Positions 13,441-60,100 of a DNA stretch of 64,000 nucleotides are shown here, piece by piece. The notes under the pieces were generated by a model that did not search any database, was not told the origin of the DNA, and worked only from the letters and a program-made list of their open reading frames with translations. The stretch is from Apteryx mantelli (lineage: Eukaryota; Chordata; Aves; Apterygiformes; Apterygidae). Position numbers and translations under genes: made by a program. Numbering within the stretch: position 1 is the first letter of the stretch; each line of letters begins with the position of its first letter. The DNA lies in assembly GCF_036417845.1 (NCBI RefSeq), contig NC_089982.1, forward strand, positions 61,951,684 through 62,015,683, given 5' to 3'.

Positions 13441-16400
13441 AGGAAGAACAGGATTGCATTTTTACAAGTCCAGTGAAGGGGCTGAGAGGCTTCTAAAGAT
13501 GTTTAAAAACTGAACAACCAAGTATTCCAGCTTTCATTTAGGTGACACTGCCTGACCCCAGAACCGGCACCTTTCACTGAATGCTTTTTAGCCAAATATT
13601 CCTCAACCCTAGACTGCAAAAGACAAATAGCTCACATTTGTTTGACTAATGTCTTCATGCCTTCCTCTTTACAGCAGCAGCAAATTTATTTCACTAAGAA
13701 TTACGATTAGTTCTTGCTCAAGTTTCTTTAGAATCCTGTGCACATTATTGTGGTGGTGCATGAGAAATATTTTTTCAGCTCCGTGGATAAAATATTCGAA
13801 AGGCAGAATAAATAGCTAGTGCTGTGCTTGGAGTCTATTAGAGCATCTACTCAAAAGATTGTAAGGGGAAGCTGTCAAAAGGAGATCAAAGTGGGGAGAC
13901 CAATAAGAAGTTCTTAGCAGGTCTGAACTCAGGGACTTTTGGTATACATGCCAAAAAGGGGGAATGAGCACTGCAGATCTACAGTGATCACATTAGCTGT
14001 CTTCTTTCCTTTGAGCTTTACTTCTTTGAATGTTCTCACCTTTGCCTTCCTTCAAGCTCATGACTGATTTTTATTTCAGAAATGCTGTTATTCCGATTCT
14101 GCCGGAACTAATCAAATGTCATCTCGTTTACTTTGAACAATGTTGAAAAATTGTTTTAAAAAGTCCTTTCTCTAATCCAACCCTTGAAAATTGTTCCTTT
14201 TCACAAAACATGTCCTTTTTTTCCTTTGAATTTTTTCCCTCTCCCATCTTTTTAATATAGCTCAAATTTTGACATTTTATTTTCAATTTGTTAATTGCAA
14301 TACTGCACACACCAGCAATACATTTCTAGAAACACTGTGCATTAGGTATGCTGAGTTAGGTGTCAGAGCATGGAAAAGTACAGGTCACACAATAAAAGCA
14401 GCTCTTTATGTCCTTATATTCTCAGTGACAAAGGTTGACTTGAGGTAGAAAAAAATACTTGTTTAGAGTCCAGAGGGTTTTCCAGTCAGACTATAAGAAT
14501 TTCAAAGTAGGTCAGATTAGCTGATGGTGTCACTTTAAACCTTGATCTGAGATGGTTTTAAAAAGAACTAAGGAAAGTCCTTTTCCACTCTACACATTCT
14601 TTTGAGACTAAGAGAAGAGACAGGGCTGTCATTTGAAATAGAAGTGGAATGTCTCAAAGATAATCCTATGAGTAGGGTGACTGTATGATAAAATTCACTT
14701 CTGTGAATCAGAAAAAAGGTAAAAATCTCTATTGTGTCACTCAAAATACTATGGCATTTCAGACTCATTAAAGTTATTATGAAGCCTGACCTGTGGGTGA
14801 CACTAGAAAGAAACATCATTAAAAATCATCTCAACTTGTAATGATTGCAATTAAGTATTAAAAGATAAAGGCACGTTTTAGAAAAAGATATTAATGACTT
14901 CAATGGATGATCTAAGCAGCATGAGAAAAAGTGAAAGAGACACTTGTTTTGTTTAGCTGTCTCAAGCAATGGATGCTGGAGTGCAAATCATGGAGAAGAG
15001 ATGTTTACACTTGAAGAGACTATACCCTAAAAAGCAGAAAACAAATTACAGCTTTGTTTTCAGCGTGACAAAAACCAAAAACCAAAAAATATCTTTACTG
15101 TACAAATACAGTAGACAACCTCTCAAATAGTTTACTTCTACCTCATCCTTGGCTGATGACCTGTAATAGTGGAATATTTGCAAGCTTGTAAGTGTGCAGA
15201 CATTCTTTTATGTTTCATCTTGACAAATTTTTCAGTACAGTGTGTACAAAAGACTACCTCAGCTGAAGCTTTCTGCTCTGCATACAAAGATGTGCTCACA
15301 AGTGAACTAAATGTCATGCTTTACAAAACTAAAAAATAAATCTGCTCAAGTGAACAGGTAATTTTCAAAACCAAGGTTTTCAATAAGAACCTAAAACCTC
15401 GTAGTTTGATAACTGCCAAAGCACACTAAATATACTGTCTGGAAAAAGGTGGTCATGAAAGAAAGAAAAGTCTCTATTAAAAGTGTAAGGCAAAGTGTAA
15501 AGTGTGTTTTTGTTAGACTCTCAATAAAATCACAGTCATCATTCCAAAGGTAAATCAGAGAATCAGAAAATGGAAGACTTTCACTGAGTACATCCTGCCA
15601 TGCCATTATTCTTCAAAACATTATTTTTAGTATATTGTATATTATTCAATATCTCAAATGATTGATTTGGCTGATGGAAAAAATACAAATCACTATAAAC
15701 AAAATATTCTGGTTACATTTATACTGAAGGCTAAATCACATCACATAATACTTTTCTACTGACATATGGACTATTTAAAGACTAAGCATTCAGTTTTCCA
15801 TGGAAAAGATGATTGTAGCTGAGGTCAGATGGAGCATCCCTATGCTCATATTTTGCCCTGCCTATTCCCTTTCCTAAACTATATGGATGTTAATACGTAA
15901 GTCCAAGTTTTTTATAATTTTTTTTACTTTAGGGTAAAGTACTTACATATTGTAAGCAAGATAGTGAAACCTCAGGTAAAGACTATCTCAGACAAGCAAT
16001 ATTTCTCTTAAGAATGTCCCTAAACAATTTGAAACAGTATTCCCCTGAGGCTTCTAATACTATATTGTTCAACCTCTGTTAAAAGCTGCCACTATTAGAC
16101 AACATATCTTCTTGACAGGTTTAACACTATATATTCTGCATTGCATTTCAGAGAAAAACAAAGATCCATAGGAAATAGTAATTAAAATAATTTATGTCTA
16201 AAAACATTAACTCAGCATAGGAACAATCTGAAACTGCCACGGCTATGTTCTATGAATGATTCATTTGGCAATAATATCACATTTACAGATGTCTGATGCA
16301 TAGCTCTACTCAGATGCGGACAGAAAGGCTTCTTGACTAAAATAAGTAATCAACTAAAGCAAAAAGAAATCCAAGATAAAGTGATTGACAGGTGAAAACA

Positions 16401-18232
16401 CTAAGGTTTTCTTGACAGTCTTCATTTGAAAAATAAATTCTTTTTTTAACCAGATATTATATTCTGCTTGCCAGCATAGAAATAGAAAAACAACAACAGA
16501 AAAACTGCTTTAAACAAGTAGGCTTTTTTACAAGCTACTGAATGTTTTAACTGGTGTCCAGGCCTTTAAAATTGAAAACCGCTAATGATCAAGTTTATCA
16601 TCTTCAGTAAATCATACTGAGGAGTTTTTCTTCTGGGTCAACGCATGTATACAAGAATGACTCCTGGTCAAGCAAGTTCACGTGTGTGCCTCTTTCAGTA
16701 GCCAGAATGGGCTACTAGGGAAGAGTATGTTCATTCCCCTCAAAATGTGGAAGCCAGAGAAGCACTAGATAAGATGCAGTATTTTTTAATCATCTAAACA
16801 TAATTTTGTAATACACTTTTGAAAATAGGCTTTCAGAAATAAAGCAATACCAGATGGAAGCGTTGTGGATGTAATGGTCAGTGGGAGTTGTATTCTACCT
16901 CTGGGCTAGTGAGTCTGCTCACCAGTTGCATTTTCCAGTGGCCCTCTTTTCTCCACGTTGCACTAATGTTAGCTGTTTGATACGGCATAAATACCAATGA
17001 ATGTCAAGCTTAGTTTGCCTTTTCAGCTGCTGAGTGGCTTTTTATTTTTGTTCCCAGTATTATGTTACAGTGTTTTTTTTACATTCTTTGCAAGTGGATT
17101 TGAAGACTGTATCCTTTCTACTTACCCAGAAAGATATCTCAAATCTGTTAAATTATGGGATGGCAAAATATAAATTTTGCATAATACATCTTATTGCATG
17201 GATAGCGAAATTTTCAATGCTAAATAACAGAAGATGGAAAAGCCATGATGCATGTGGCATCAGAACAGGGGCCACAGTCGCGTAAGATACAGAGAGACCT
17301 TTCTGTTGTCTCTTATTTGGACTTACAAAAGCTACCATGTGCAAGCAGATACATGATTTCTCATTTCTAACAAAAAGGACAATATTTCCTCGTGTTCTGT
17401 TTGATTATTTTTACCATGTATGAATTATGCTTCTACGATTAAACATATTCAGATCTTAGCTACAATTAAAGAGCATTTAAATAGAATTCATAAGTATATC
17501 AAGAGGAAAAAATACAAAATAGCTAAGAAAAATGTAATAAACTGAAAATCCAGGAGAATGAGCTACATAAAATATTGGTAGGTTTTTCCTGTCTATGAGG
17601 TAAACTAGACTAAAGAAACTCCGAGGTTCACAGCTGAAGATTTTAAGCTAAGAATATGGACAAATTATCATGATTGCTAGTGTTATTCTCAAACGTCATT
17701 CCTGATGCTCAAGTATACTATGTTACAGAGTGAATGAAGTTGGTTGCTTTGACATACGGCCTCCCCACCCAAAGCAATTCTCTCATAACTTCTCTTCACA
17801 AGCTCCTTTTTATGCCTGCAAACTGTATTTCCAACCTATCAGTATCAGTAATTCCATTTGATAAAAACCTTCATGATGTTTACACCCCAAATTTAAGTGG
17901 TAACCTGGGAACACATCTGAGAGGAGACTATTTTGGGGGTTTTTCATAAACAGGTCCCAAACAAAAGAAGGAAAATTGTCTATTCCACGCATATTCAAAA
18001 AATCGCCTACCATGTTGTTCAGCCAGTTGGAATCAAGAGATGGATATAAATGAATATAAAATTATGGGTCAGCAAAGGTACAGCTATACCCATACTCTAA
18101 CTGGTCAAATTTCATTTCAGTATATGCATATCCTCCATAATTTAAAAGTTAAAGGTAAAGTTAATGCTTTTTACTGTACAGCTCTAAACACGAAATGTTA
18201 TTTAAATGGTACAGATTATTACCAGATTATTA
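13441..18232. other. Intergenic, no gene recognised
   Basis: AT-rich sequence downstream of the FAM114A1 poly(A) signal. No repeat family, exon or RNA gene could be recognised. Confidence 0.5.
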
Positions 18233-18238
18233 TTTATT
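18233..18238 (-). terminator. Poly(A) signal AATAAA, candidate for FAM114A1
   Basis: Plus-strand tttatt reads AATAAA on the minus strand, about 500 bases after the FAM114A1 stop codon. It is the first such hexamer I noticed downstream of the stop. The implied 3' UTR runs from 18734 to about 18215. Confidence 0.4.
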
Positions 18239-18734
18239 ACTATAAATAACATTCAGCGAGCACAACACTAAGATAATTTGTTCATATTGACTGAAGTTAA
18301 ATACTGAAACCAACTTTTGAAATAAACATTTTTAACTGAGAGTTAAGATTCAAATAACGGAAACGGGGCTAAAATGTTTAAAAAAGCATTACATTCTAAT
18401 TTGCTTCATACATTGTTTACAGCTGAAAGGGTCAACATTTAGAATCTGTATTTAAGTCAATACTGATATCAATAAACCATTGCTTCAAATTAAATTAATG
18501 CAAAGGACATACTCTAATGGAAAAGAAATTACTCACAAACTACATCTAAAGTCTAAAAGTCTAAATGAGATTTAAAAAGTTATTCAATACTGTATGTGCA
18601 AAATTGCATTTAGTGTCCTCAGAGGACTCTAAGTGGCCAGAAATCTCTCATAGCATCTCTTCTATCTGCATACATTAAAGAGATTAGGTCTGTGGTTTCT
18701 GTTAAGCCCAGTGGTGACAACTGCTGGGAAACTG

Positions 18735-51967
<33,233 letters not shown>

Positions 51968-51975
51968 TTTCAATT

Positions 51976-54341
51976 CTGAATATAGAAAATAAATTAGTCT
52001 TTCTAAATTTCATGAACCTTTGAATGAACCCAAAATATGCAGTGTTTCCCATAAGCTATTGTTGAAAAAAAAGGGGGGGGTGAGGGCCGTGGCATAAGGT
52101 CTCCTGAAGCATGGAGCCCTGTGGCACATGCATCATGCCTGATAATACCATTATATTTTGAGTACTCCATTCACCTTGCAGGATCACACTCAAGTATGAA
52201 GAGCAGCAATATTCTTTTGTTTTCCAAGATAAAGTTTGGTGAGAGAGAAGGGATGTTCATTTGTCTGGAGAAGTCAAATATGAGAGCTTCCACAAGATTA
52301 ATTCCTGTGTTCTTTAATGTGGCTACTGGGGAACAAGGATGATCTGATCTGCAATGCCACTGGAATGCAATGACCAAACAGCTCTTGGTCTCATTTTCAT
52401 CACTTCCAGATACACAGGCTCCTATAGCCTGCTGACTAATGGAGAGAAGGATGACAGGGAGTCGATAAAAGTATGTGACTACGACTGTGGTGATACTAAC
52501 ATAATGGAGAAAGCACATAATTTGAGAATATTCAAATTCTCAGCAGGCTGAGAATCCAGGAAGGGAAGAAATGGCCTCTGAGCAGGCACTACACCTGATT
52601 AAGGAGCGGCACTGGCAGAGTCCAAAAGGAATACTGTACAGTGATTACTATTACTTACTTGTTGGCAACAATAGTATGTCTGGCACTGTACTCAGAAGAC
52701 AACCCTTGACAGAGAGCTGTCATTGCAAGGTCTTGTCTATATGCAGAGTTGCACGGCAAAACTCAAGCAATCCTCTCTGTAGATGGTGTCTTTTCATTGA
52801 CTCCCATATGAATTAAATATGGTCCAAAGCTTTGTGCCTGTTAGGAAGGACTGGGGTTCTAAAAGAGACTGAGGAACAGAGGAAAAGGCAAAAAGCAAAA
52901 TGTATTAAGGATTTAGAACTCTTCCTGAGAAAGATGGATTTAAATTAGCGTAGTTTATTAAAGTCTATAGAATCAGGTACATCTGTGGCTTTAGTAGCTT
53001 GTTTTTCTAGTCTGAATGTAGATCAGCTGTTTGAATGGTTCCCAAGAACAGCATTCAGTATCAGTGAATAAGAGACATAAATAAGTAAGCACTTGATGCT
53101 ACTTATATTACTTCAGTTTACACTGTAACTGAATTACCTTTAAAAAGCATGTGTTTACAAGTCAGAATCTTTACATTTGCCATAAGTATTTGCAGTGTTC
53201 CATTACAAATATAGCAAATACTAGACAAATGCTTAAATACAGGTAAATATCACCATTGCTTTAACAGTGCTTACTGCATGATGGGCAGCATTGCCTAAAG
53301 AAAATTTTTCTTTCTGTCTGTAAACCAAATTCCACTGTCAGATAGGAGCAACTTCTACTAAAATCTATAAATCCTGAGTGTATGTACATATATAGCTTCA
53401 GGATATATATCTGCATCAGGATAAGATCTGAGTAAGAACAGACACACCACCAGTAAAATTCTTCAAAGAGCACATAATTTAACATGCGCACCAATTATAA
53501 ATGTGTGCATAATTGTTTGTGGGATTGGGCCGTATATTGGAAAACCCTTAAGGCCAACAGCTCTCTGTTACACCGTTCTTACGGGAGCAAAGCATGTAAC
53601 AAAACGACTCCCCAAATCAGTTAAAAACCAGAAGTCTGTCTTCTTGAACACGAGGTAAGGCGTCACTCAAGCAACTCTCCTGATGTAAATCAGCTCAGAA
53701 AACTCTGCTGTGAGAGAATTACTCTGAACGCTTCAAGGGGAGCATTTCACGACCAGCTTGGGAGAGGGCTGTACGTGAGCACCCTGCCTCCAGCAGGCGA
53801 GGCGGGCCGCGCCGCGCCGCCTCCCGCCGCGGCTCAGTGACACCTGCCGACCCGCACCCGGAGGCGCAGCAGCCGCCTGCCGAGTTTAATCCCGCCTCGA
53901 AAGCAAACCCGAGCGCCGACGGGCACCTCCAAAGGCAAACAAGCGCCTCCGGGCGGGATAACCGCCCTTTCCTGCCCGCGAGGGGGCACTTCCCCGCGGC
54001 GCCCCGCTCCCCCTCGCTCGACGCCCGCTGTCACGGGGCGCTCCTCTGTCGGCGGCGGTGCCGGCACGGCCGGCGGGGAGAGGCGCCCGCGGAGCCCCGC
54101 GGGACCGGGACCGGGTGCCCGCACTGCCCCCGCCCCGCCCGGGAGTCCCCTGCCCCGCCGCCACCTGCCCCGCGCTCGGGGGGCGAAGCGGGAGCAGCCC
54201 GCGCGCCGCCCCCTCGGACCCACGGTGACCGCAGTTTCCCTTCTTTCCGTTCTTGTTTCTCCTCTGGGGCAGAGGAATTGCGAGGGGCCCGCAGGCAGTT
54301 TCGAGAGTGGCAGAAGAAGAAGAAATCCCTTTGCGCCTTAC
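51976..54341 (-). other. FAM114A1: FAM114A1 intron 1 (inferred)
   Basis: The sequence between the exon 2 acceptor and the proposed exon 1 donor. The part nearest exon 1 lies in the CpG island. Open frames at 52121-52551 (+) and 52171-52518 (-) show no recognisable family. The microRNA miR-574, which lies in this intron in mammals, was looked for by eye and not seen. Confidence 0.5.
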
Positions 54342-54640
54342 CGCTCAGCAGTCCCCTTGCCGGCGCGCCCCCTGCTCCCTGCCTTCCCCGCCCCGCCACG
54401 TCGGCAGCAGCGGCGGGAGGAGGCCGGGCCGGCCGCGCCGCGGGGAGGGACGGAGGGAGGAGGCAGCGAGGGAAGGAAGGCTCGCTGAGTCTCTCTGGGG
54501 GGCCGCCCCTTGCCTTGCCTTGCCTTGCCTTGCCTTGCGAGGGGGCTGCTCGGGCCGCTGCCGAGCCGTGCCGGGGCTGCAGGCGAGGACGGGAGCGCCG
54601 GCCCGCTGCGGGGAGCTGCCCGGCCGCCATTACCGCCCCT
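54342..54640 (-). other. FAM114A1: FAM114A1 non-coding exon 1 (candidate; 5' limit approximate)
   Basis: The best minus-strand donor in the CpG island is AGCG/gtaaggcg, with the exon ending at 54342. The transcription start was not determined; the upper limit given is a guess inside the island. The FAM114A1 start codon is in exon 2, so this exon would be entirely 5' UTR. Confidence 0.4.
54508..54539. repeat. (CCTTG)6 pentanucleotide repeat
   Basis: Six CCTTG units inside the CpG island, probably within or just upstream of FAM114A1 exon 1, so length variation could affect the leader or promoter. Confidence 0.9.
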
Positions 54641-55230
54641 CAGCGGCGGGGCAGCGGCGGCTCGCTTCAGGCGCGAGCGCAGCCGCGTGCCGGGCCCCGG
54701 GGCGCCCTCCCGCCTCGCGGCCGCAGCCCCCCGCGGAGCTGCCGCTGCCTGCGGGGAGCTGAGCGGGCGGCTTCGGCGGGAGGAGGCGCCCCGCCCGCGC
54801 TGAGCGGGCGGCGGGGTGGCGGTTGGGCTGCGGCGGCGGGCGCGGCTGAGGGCGGGCACTGCGCTGGCGTCCAAGCGCGGTTTTCTATTTCTTTTGGTAG
54901 GAAGTGTAATCCTTCCTCAAAACAAGCAGAGGCTAAGCCCTAACTGAAGTATGTGGCTGTAGAATTAAGCAACTGAGATTTGGCTTTTCAGAAAGCCCTT
55001 TGCACCCTAGTTCTATCTGTGTTCACATGAAATGGGCTAAAGGAAACTTAAGAGGTGTGTACACAATTTTCCGGTAAGTTACCGTCTGCCTTGGCTCCGG
55101 CAGTCTTGTGTGAAATACGTGATTAAACACGGGATTTGCAGACTCTTGCCCAACAGCTTGTGGTTCTTGTTTCTGTCTGATTCCTCGTGCCCTTTCCTCA
55201 TTTTACTTCTTAATTTTGAGGCAAAGCATA

Positions 55231-55434
55231 CCCTTTTTTCACTGTGAGGGTGACAGAGCACTGAACAGGTTGCCCAGAGAGGTTTTGGAGTCTCCTTTTC
55301 TGGAGATATTCAGAACCCGCCTGGATGCAATCCTGTGCAACGTGCTCTAGGTGACCCTGCTTGAGCAGGGGGGTTGGACTAGATGATCTCCAGAGGTCCC
55401 TTCCAACCTCAACCATTCTGTGATTCTGTGATTT
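55231..55434 (+). mobile_element. CR1 LINE, 3' fragment
   Basis: Plus-strand CR1 3' end: gggtgacagagcactgaaca, ggttgcccagagaggttttg, ttgagcaggggggttggact and gatctccagaggtcccttcc, closing with the tail ttctgtgattctgtgatt. Only about 200 bases remain. Confidence 0.95.
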
Positions 55435-56556
55435 TACTGTAATAAAAGGCAGTTTGGCATTCATCACGGCTGTTACTAGTCTTCCTTTGCTGAAGAAAGG
55501 AAAAAAAATACTACTACCATTGGGAACATTAGAATATATTTTATGAGTCACTGAGGAGGTCACTATAAGAAGTCACAAAATAAACCCCCAGTTCTGGAAA
55601 ACGTGCTTCGCAGCGAGATGGATAAAGTTATGTAACTTACGTATTTATCAAGCAAAATTCTCTGCAGTTTCACATTAAGGTAGGTGATAGCAGAACAAAT
55701 ACTTATGTCACCAAAAAATATTATAAATGATAGTCTTATTTCTAAGTGATAATATAAATAACAGGGCATGTCAGTAGTTCTAGCATTTTCTTTTAGGTTA
55801 ATTTCTTCATGTTTTTATGTATTTATGGAACACGAATCTGGAGTGATACTAAAGTTTTACCTCTGCTTGGCATTGGAGTTTGTGGAAGAGTAAAGTCAAA
55901 CGCTTATGGGGAACCATGACAGAGGAAGTTTTGTGACTGGAGATTTTCTTTTCTCATGATGGGTGATAATTTTGACTGTAAAGCAGATCTTACAGTGCCA
56001 GTTTGACAGATTCTCTAGAAGTTCACACATGTTTTAGACATGAAAGGCAGTATTAATCATTATTATAATAAAAATGTTTTCGTGCAGGATGAACAAACAT
56101 TGCAAATGAGTAAATGTATGTATCTGGCCGTGGGATAGAAGAATGTATTTGTTTCCTAAGTAGAAATGACTTTAACCAAATTTAGCACTTTAATTTTCTG
56201 ATTTTCTTTCCCTTTTCAATAATTAATTTCACTTATATTTTCTCACTGCAGTAATGTTGCAAACAGTTTTTTGGAACACAATTTACACAGATAATGAACA
56301 ATAATTAGAGATGGGAACTCTTCTACTTATTTCAACTTTCACTAAAGTTCATTCTTACCATAAATGGAGTGCCGTCATCTTTCTAGTGGGCCCTAGATGG
56401 GCTTTAGAAAGGATACTTGTCTTTTAACAAATAGATAAATATAAAGAAAAGATGGAAGGAAATAAGTGCCTTATATGAATTAATTTAATTTGACTACTAA
56501 TTTGACAATACACAGAAGTATGCATAACATTGGGGAATATATTCATCTTCTTCCAG
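55435..56556. other. Divergent intergenic region, nothing recognised
   Basis: AT-rich sequence between the CR1 fragment and the LTR. No exon or conserved element could be recognised by eye. Confidence 0.5.
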
Positions 56557-57172
56557 TTGTGATATGTGCTAATTTGTTACATCAAAGTGAGAAACAGCCT
56601 TGAAACATCCTGGACTGTGATGTGTGCTAATTTGTTACATCAAAATAAGAAACAGCCTTGGGAACATCTGTGGGAACATCCTACATCCTGTGGTGGGGGC
56701 ATGTACCCCGCCTGAGATAAGGGAGTTGAGCTAGCGAAGCGGCAATGTTAGTTTAGATAGCCTAATATGGTGATGGCGATGTCACACAACTGTGAAATAT
56801 AGCATGACCTCGAAAGTTGTAAAATATATGCGTGACCTGAGGGTCACCACTCACAATGCAGAGGAAGACTCCAGCCTTCATCCCCACGACCACCAGAGGG
56901 CTGAAGAAGACCCCCTAGCAACAGCCGGCGCAACTGCAGAAGTTACAGGAAGTGCCACATATACCCGGAGCTGGAATTGCATATAAGGAGACTGTGAGGG
57001 GGGGATTGCGCACGCCGTTGGTAGAGCAGGAGACTCCCCGGCCGCCCAGTGCTGTTTTGCTTACTTGTAACTTGCTCAATTATTCCATTAAATTGGATTT
57101 TATGCAAACCAATTGGAGTGGTCGTGTTTGCCTAAAACACAGTGATTGTACTGGTAAATCTGTGTGGTAAGT
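56557..57172 (+). mobile_element. Solo LTR of an avian endogenous retrovirus (limits approximate)
   Basis: About 0.6 kb with LTR organisation: a start in TGTG, a TATA-like atataagg at 56981-56988, an ATTAAA poly(A) signal at 57087-57092, and a U5-like segment with the words gtggtcgtgtttgcc and acagtgattgtactggta that I associate with avian LTR families. The family is uncertain (ERVL- or ERVK-like). Its first part holds a tandem repeat of about 50 bases (56558-56605 and 56612-56660). No internal viral region or second LTR is seen, so this is a fossil solo LTR. Target-site duplication could not be settled. Some decay suggests moderate age. Confidence 0.75.
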
Positions 57173-60100
57173 ATGAGAGCTAATGGCATACAATTGATGA
57201 TAATATACTTATTTTGCTTTTTAACTATGCTTTATCCATCTTTATAGTATGTAGGCACGACTATAAAACTCAAACTATGCCAATGGCCAGCCAATACTGT
57301 CATTTAGTGAAAGAGATACTCCCCAATAATAGTCTCTAACTTATGGCAATTATTACATGTTAAAGAAAAGTACATCTTGTTCTGTTACTCGTTGGAGTTA
57401 TAGGTATGTCATATTCAGGCTGCTAAGCTGTTTCATTGCAAAACAAGAATATGGGATGGAAGCAAGGGCTCACCTTAGGATTTTTTCTAATCCTAAGGAT
57501 AGGTAGCAAAATCTTTCCAGCTAGAGACGATTAGCTGGATGATTTCCTTTGCTTCCTGAGAAATTGTTATGTAAATCATGAATGTGTTATGGCATGCTAA
57601 ACCCGAAAGGTAGATGTACAATGGCAGAATTAATTCTGTATTTAGATCTCAGCTAAGATGGAATTTCTGAACAACATTATAGAGAAATAAAGAGAGGCTG
57701 TTTTATGTTTTTGCCAGGACAATAACCCAAGTGTTTGGGCATTCTCTACTGAGGTCTCTGCTCTGTTTTGATTCAAAAAGAAGGCTTGATCCACTGTCTC
57801 CGTGTCCACTATTTGACCCAGTCACAACACTGTTGGAGCAGAAGAGAGAGATCATTCTTCCTTTCCCATTAAACTGAAATTCAAGTAAGACAAACTGGAC
57901 TTATAGAAAACAGCCTTGATAAGAACTTGACAACTAAATTCATATAGCTAAATAACAAAATGAATTAGAATTACGCGTATAGACTTAGATCATTATTAAA
58001 TTCAGAGGAGAAGATGTTTGAATTTCAGTATAAAACTTATTTGAAAGAAAAAGTACTTATTCTCTTACTAATTTGATAAAGATTGAAAGTTGGTGAATGG
58101 GTGTAAATGAAGATTAATATTTTTACCTGCTTTGTCTATTACAAACCATAAAAATATGCAGTTCAAAAATATAATCAAATAATGGGGAAGTTATATTAAT
58201 GTTGTATGTGGAAATAAATCTGGGAGAAGACAAATGCCATTTCATAAACTGTCAGTAGATGGCACAAACAAGTTTTATAGAAAGTTTGGGTGTTCCTAAG
58301 TATTGTTACAAGGAGAGAGTTACAGGAAGTTTCCTTTTTGACTTTTCCTGGACACATTTTCTACTTTATTGGAGACCAGGGATTTATGGTGAGAAACTTT
58401 TCTTTTTTTTTGGTTTTATGTGATTGCTAGTTAGCTAAAACTGTTTTATATTCTGCATTTCATTTGAAAACGAGCAATGTTCTCTTTAGAAGGTAATTAT
58501 TAAAAATGTATGGTGTACTTTCAAGTATATGGGGAAGAAACGAGAGTAGAGCTGCTTTCGTTCCATAAATTTATCCAAAGAGGCTTGCTAAAAACAGCCT
58601 CTTTAGATTAGCACTGCATCTGCAGTAAGAAGGTTGCGGTGATTTAATGGAAATAATTTTTATACGGTTCAGGATTGAGTCTAATCTGACGACATGTTTT
58701 ATCCATATAAACTATGTATTTTAACATCAGAGTTTCTGCATTTGTTAGATTTCTTGGCTATGTGGAATTACTAGTTTGTCACCAAGATTGTCATGAGGCA
58801 CTCCACAAGTTTAAGCTGTGAGTAGTACTAAGTTTTAGTCAGTTTATACTGACTGGACAAGCTCTTAAAACCCTTCGATCTCTTCTCTGACCCTTTAAAA
58901 AACAGAGCAATTTCTCCCTGTGCTCTTGGTTTGCCCTACTGGATTGCTTCTCTCCTTATATCTAGATAATGTTCTTTTTGTCAAACTTGAGGACATTTCT
59001 AAAAGAAAAGTGATATATAAAATATAATTTCTCCTGTGTTAGCCTGCAAATCACCGGTCATGTGTTATAACAGTTGTTAATTTCATTGCTTCATAGGGTA
59101 ATCTAAACAAAGTGTGAAGGTATGTGTAAATAGTTTGACTATGAATGCCAGGATACAGGAATGAGAAAGAAAATAGATATCAGTTAAGCACATGTGGAAG
59201 AATCATATCCTTTCACCTAGTTCCTGGGTATTGCTGAAATTTTGTCTTAAGAAGGAATAAAGATTTGGTGGTAGATTTTTATTCAGCTTTTCTCTTGAAG
59301 CTACACATTTCGTTTGGTTATATATATGCATTAGGAGTAATGTTGCCCAAACAATCAGAAGAATAGCATAGAGGATGCTGATTATCTTTTGTTCTCTGCA
59401 TTTGCCAAAATGTCTGTTGAGGGCTAGGATGGTAAAACTGTATATAATTTTTCCAAATGAAAGTCTAGAAATAAGGCTGGAAGAGATCTGCCTCTCTGTT
59501 CCACTATTTCTACATGGTTTCCAAGTCTAGTTTCATGCATTCCCTGCAAAATAAGAATTCAGTTGTCTGTCTGTGATTTGGTGACTTGTTGAGATTTCTT
59601 ACTATAAGTTGTGTTACATCAATGAAAATGTTTATCTTATACCCAGTAATGTAAATTCTAAGAAAGCTTGCAGAATGGGTAATGGTATAGAGACTAGGGT
59701 CCTCCAGATAGCAGCATGAGTACCACCACTGACAGCGAATTGCTATCTCACTGTATCATCATTGCAAATCATTTGTTTCGGTTCAGGTTTTGTAGTCACA
59801 AGTCCATTTTAAAAAATGTCTACTGAGTATAGCTTGCATCTTCAACAGAGAATCTGTGGAGTGGATGACCTCACTAATCTCAAATTTTATACTTTCTTAT
59901 CAAAGTGTGTTACAAAGCTCTGGGGAGCCTACACAGTGCATGAGATCACAGTAGCAGTTCTATGAATAAGTGGCAGTTGCCTATGAAATCAGTCAGACAC
60001 ATTTTATAAGAAACAGACTCATTATACACTAAACACAGCAGATTTTACCAAGTAGAAATTTTAATGTTGTCCTCTAAATAAGGAATGCCTCTCCTGAATG

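Larger units (their letters stand above)
53770..54870. promoter_or_regulatory. CpG island, FAM114A1 promoter
   Basis: About 1.1 kb of very GC- and CpG-dense sequence with many GC boxes (for example ccgccccgcccgg near 54130) in an otherwise AT-rich window. It covers the expected 5' end of FAM114A1. No TATA box was recognised. The long frames on both strands here (up to 368 codons) come from GC richness: they overlap each other and have no family motifs. Confidence 0.85.

Noticed and set aside
52171-52518. A 115-codon minus-strand frame in FAM114A1 intron 1, considered as an alternative coding exon.
   Set aside because: No similarity to FAM114A1 or any family, no matching splice sites in phase, and a plus-strand frame overlaps it.
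51976-54341. Possible miR-574 hairpin, which in mammals lies in FAM114A1 intron 1.
   Set aside because: No sequence resembling the mature miR-574 arms was seen on the minus strand. The miRNA appears to be mammalian.
53834-54943. Long overlapping open frames on both strands (up to 368 codons).
   Set aside because: They come from the CpG island: low stop-codon frequency in GC-rich DNA, low-complexity Arg/Ala/Gly/Pro content, mutual overlap on both strands, and no domain.
56792-57170. Two short plus-strand frames within the LTR region.
   Set aside because: They lie in non-coding LTR sequence and match no viral protein known to me; treated as fortuitous.
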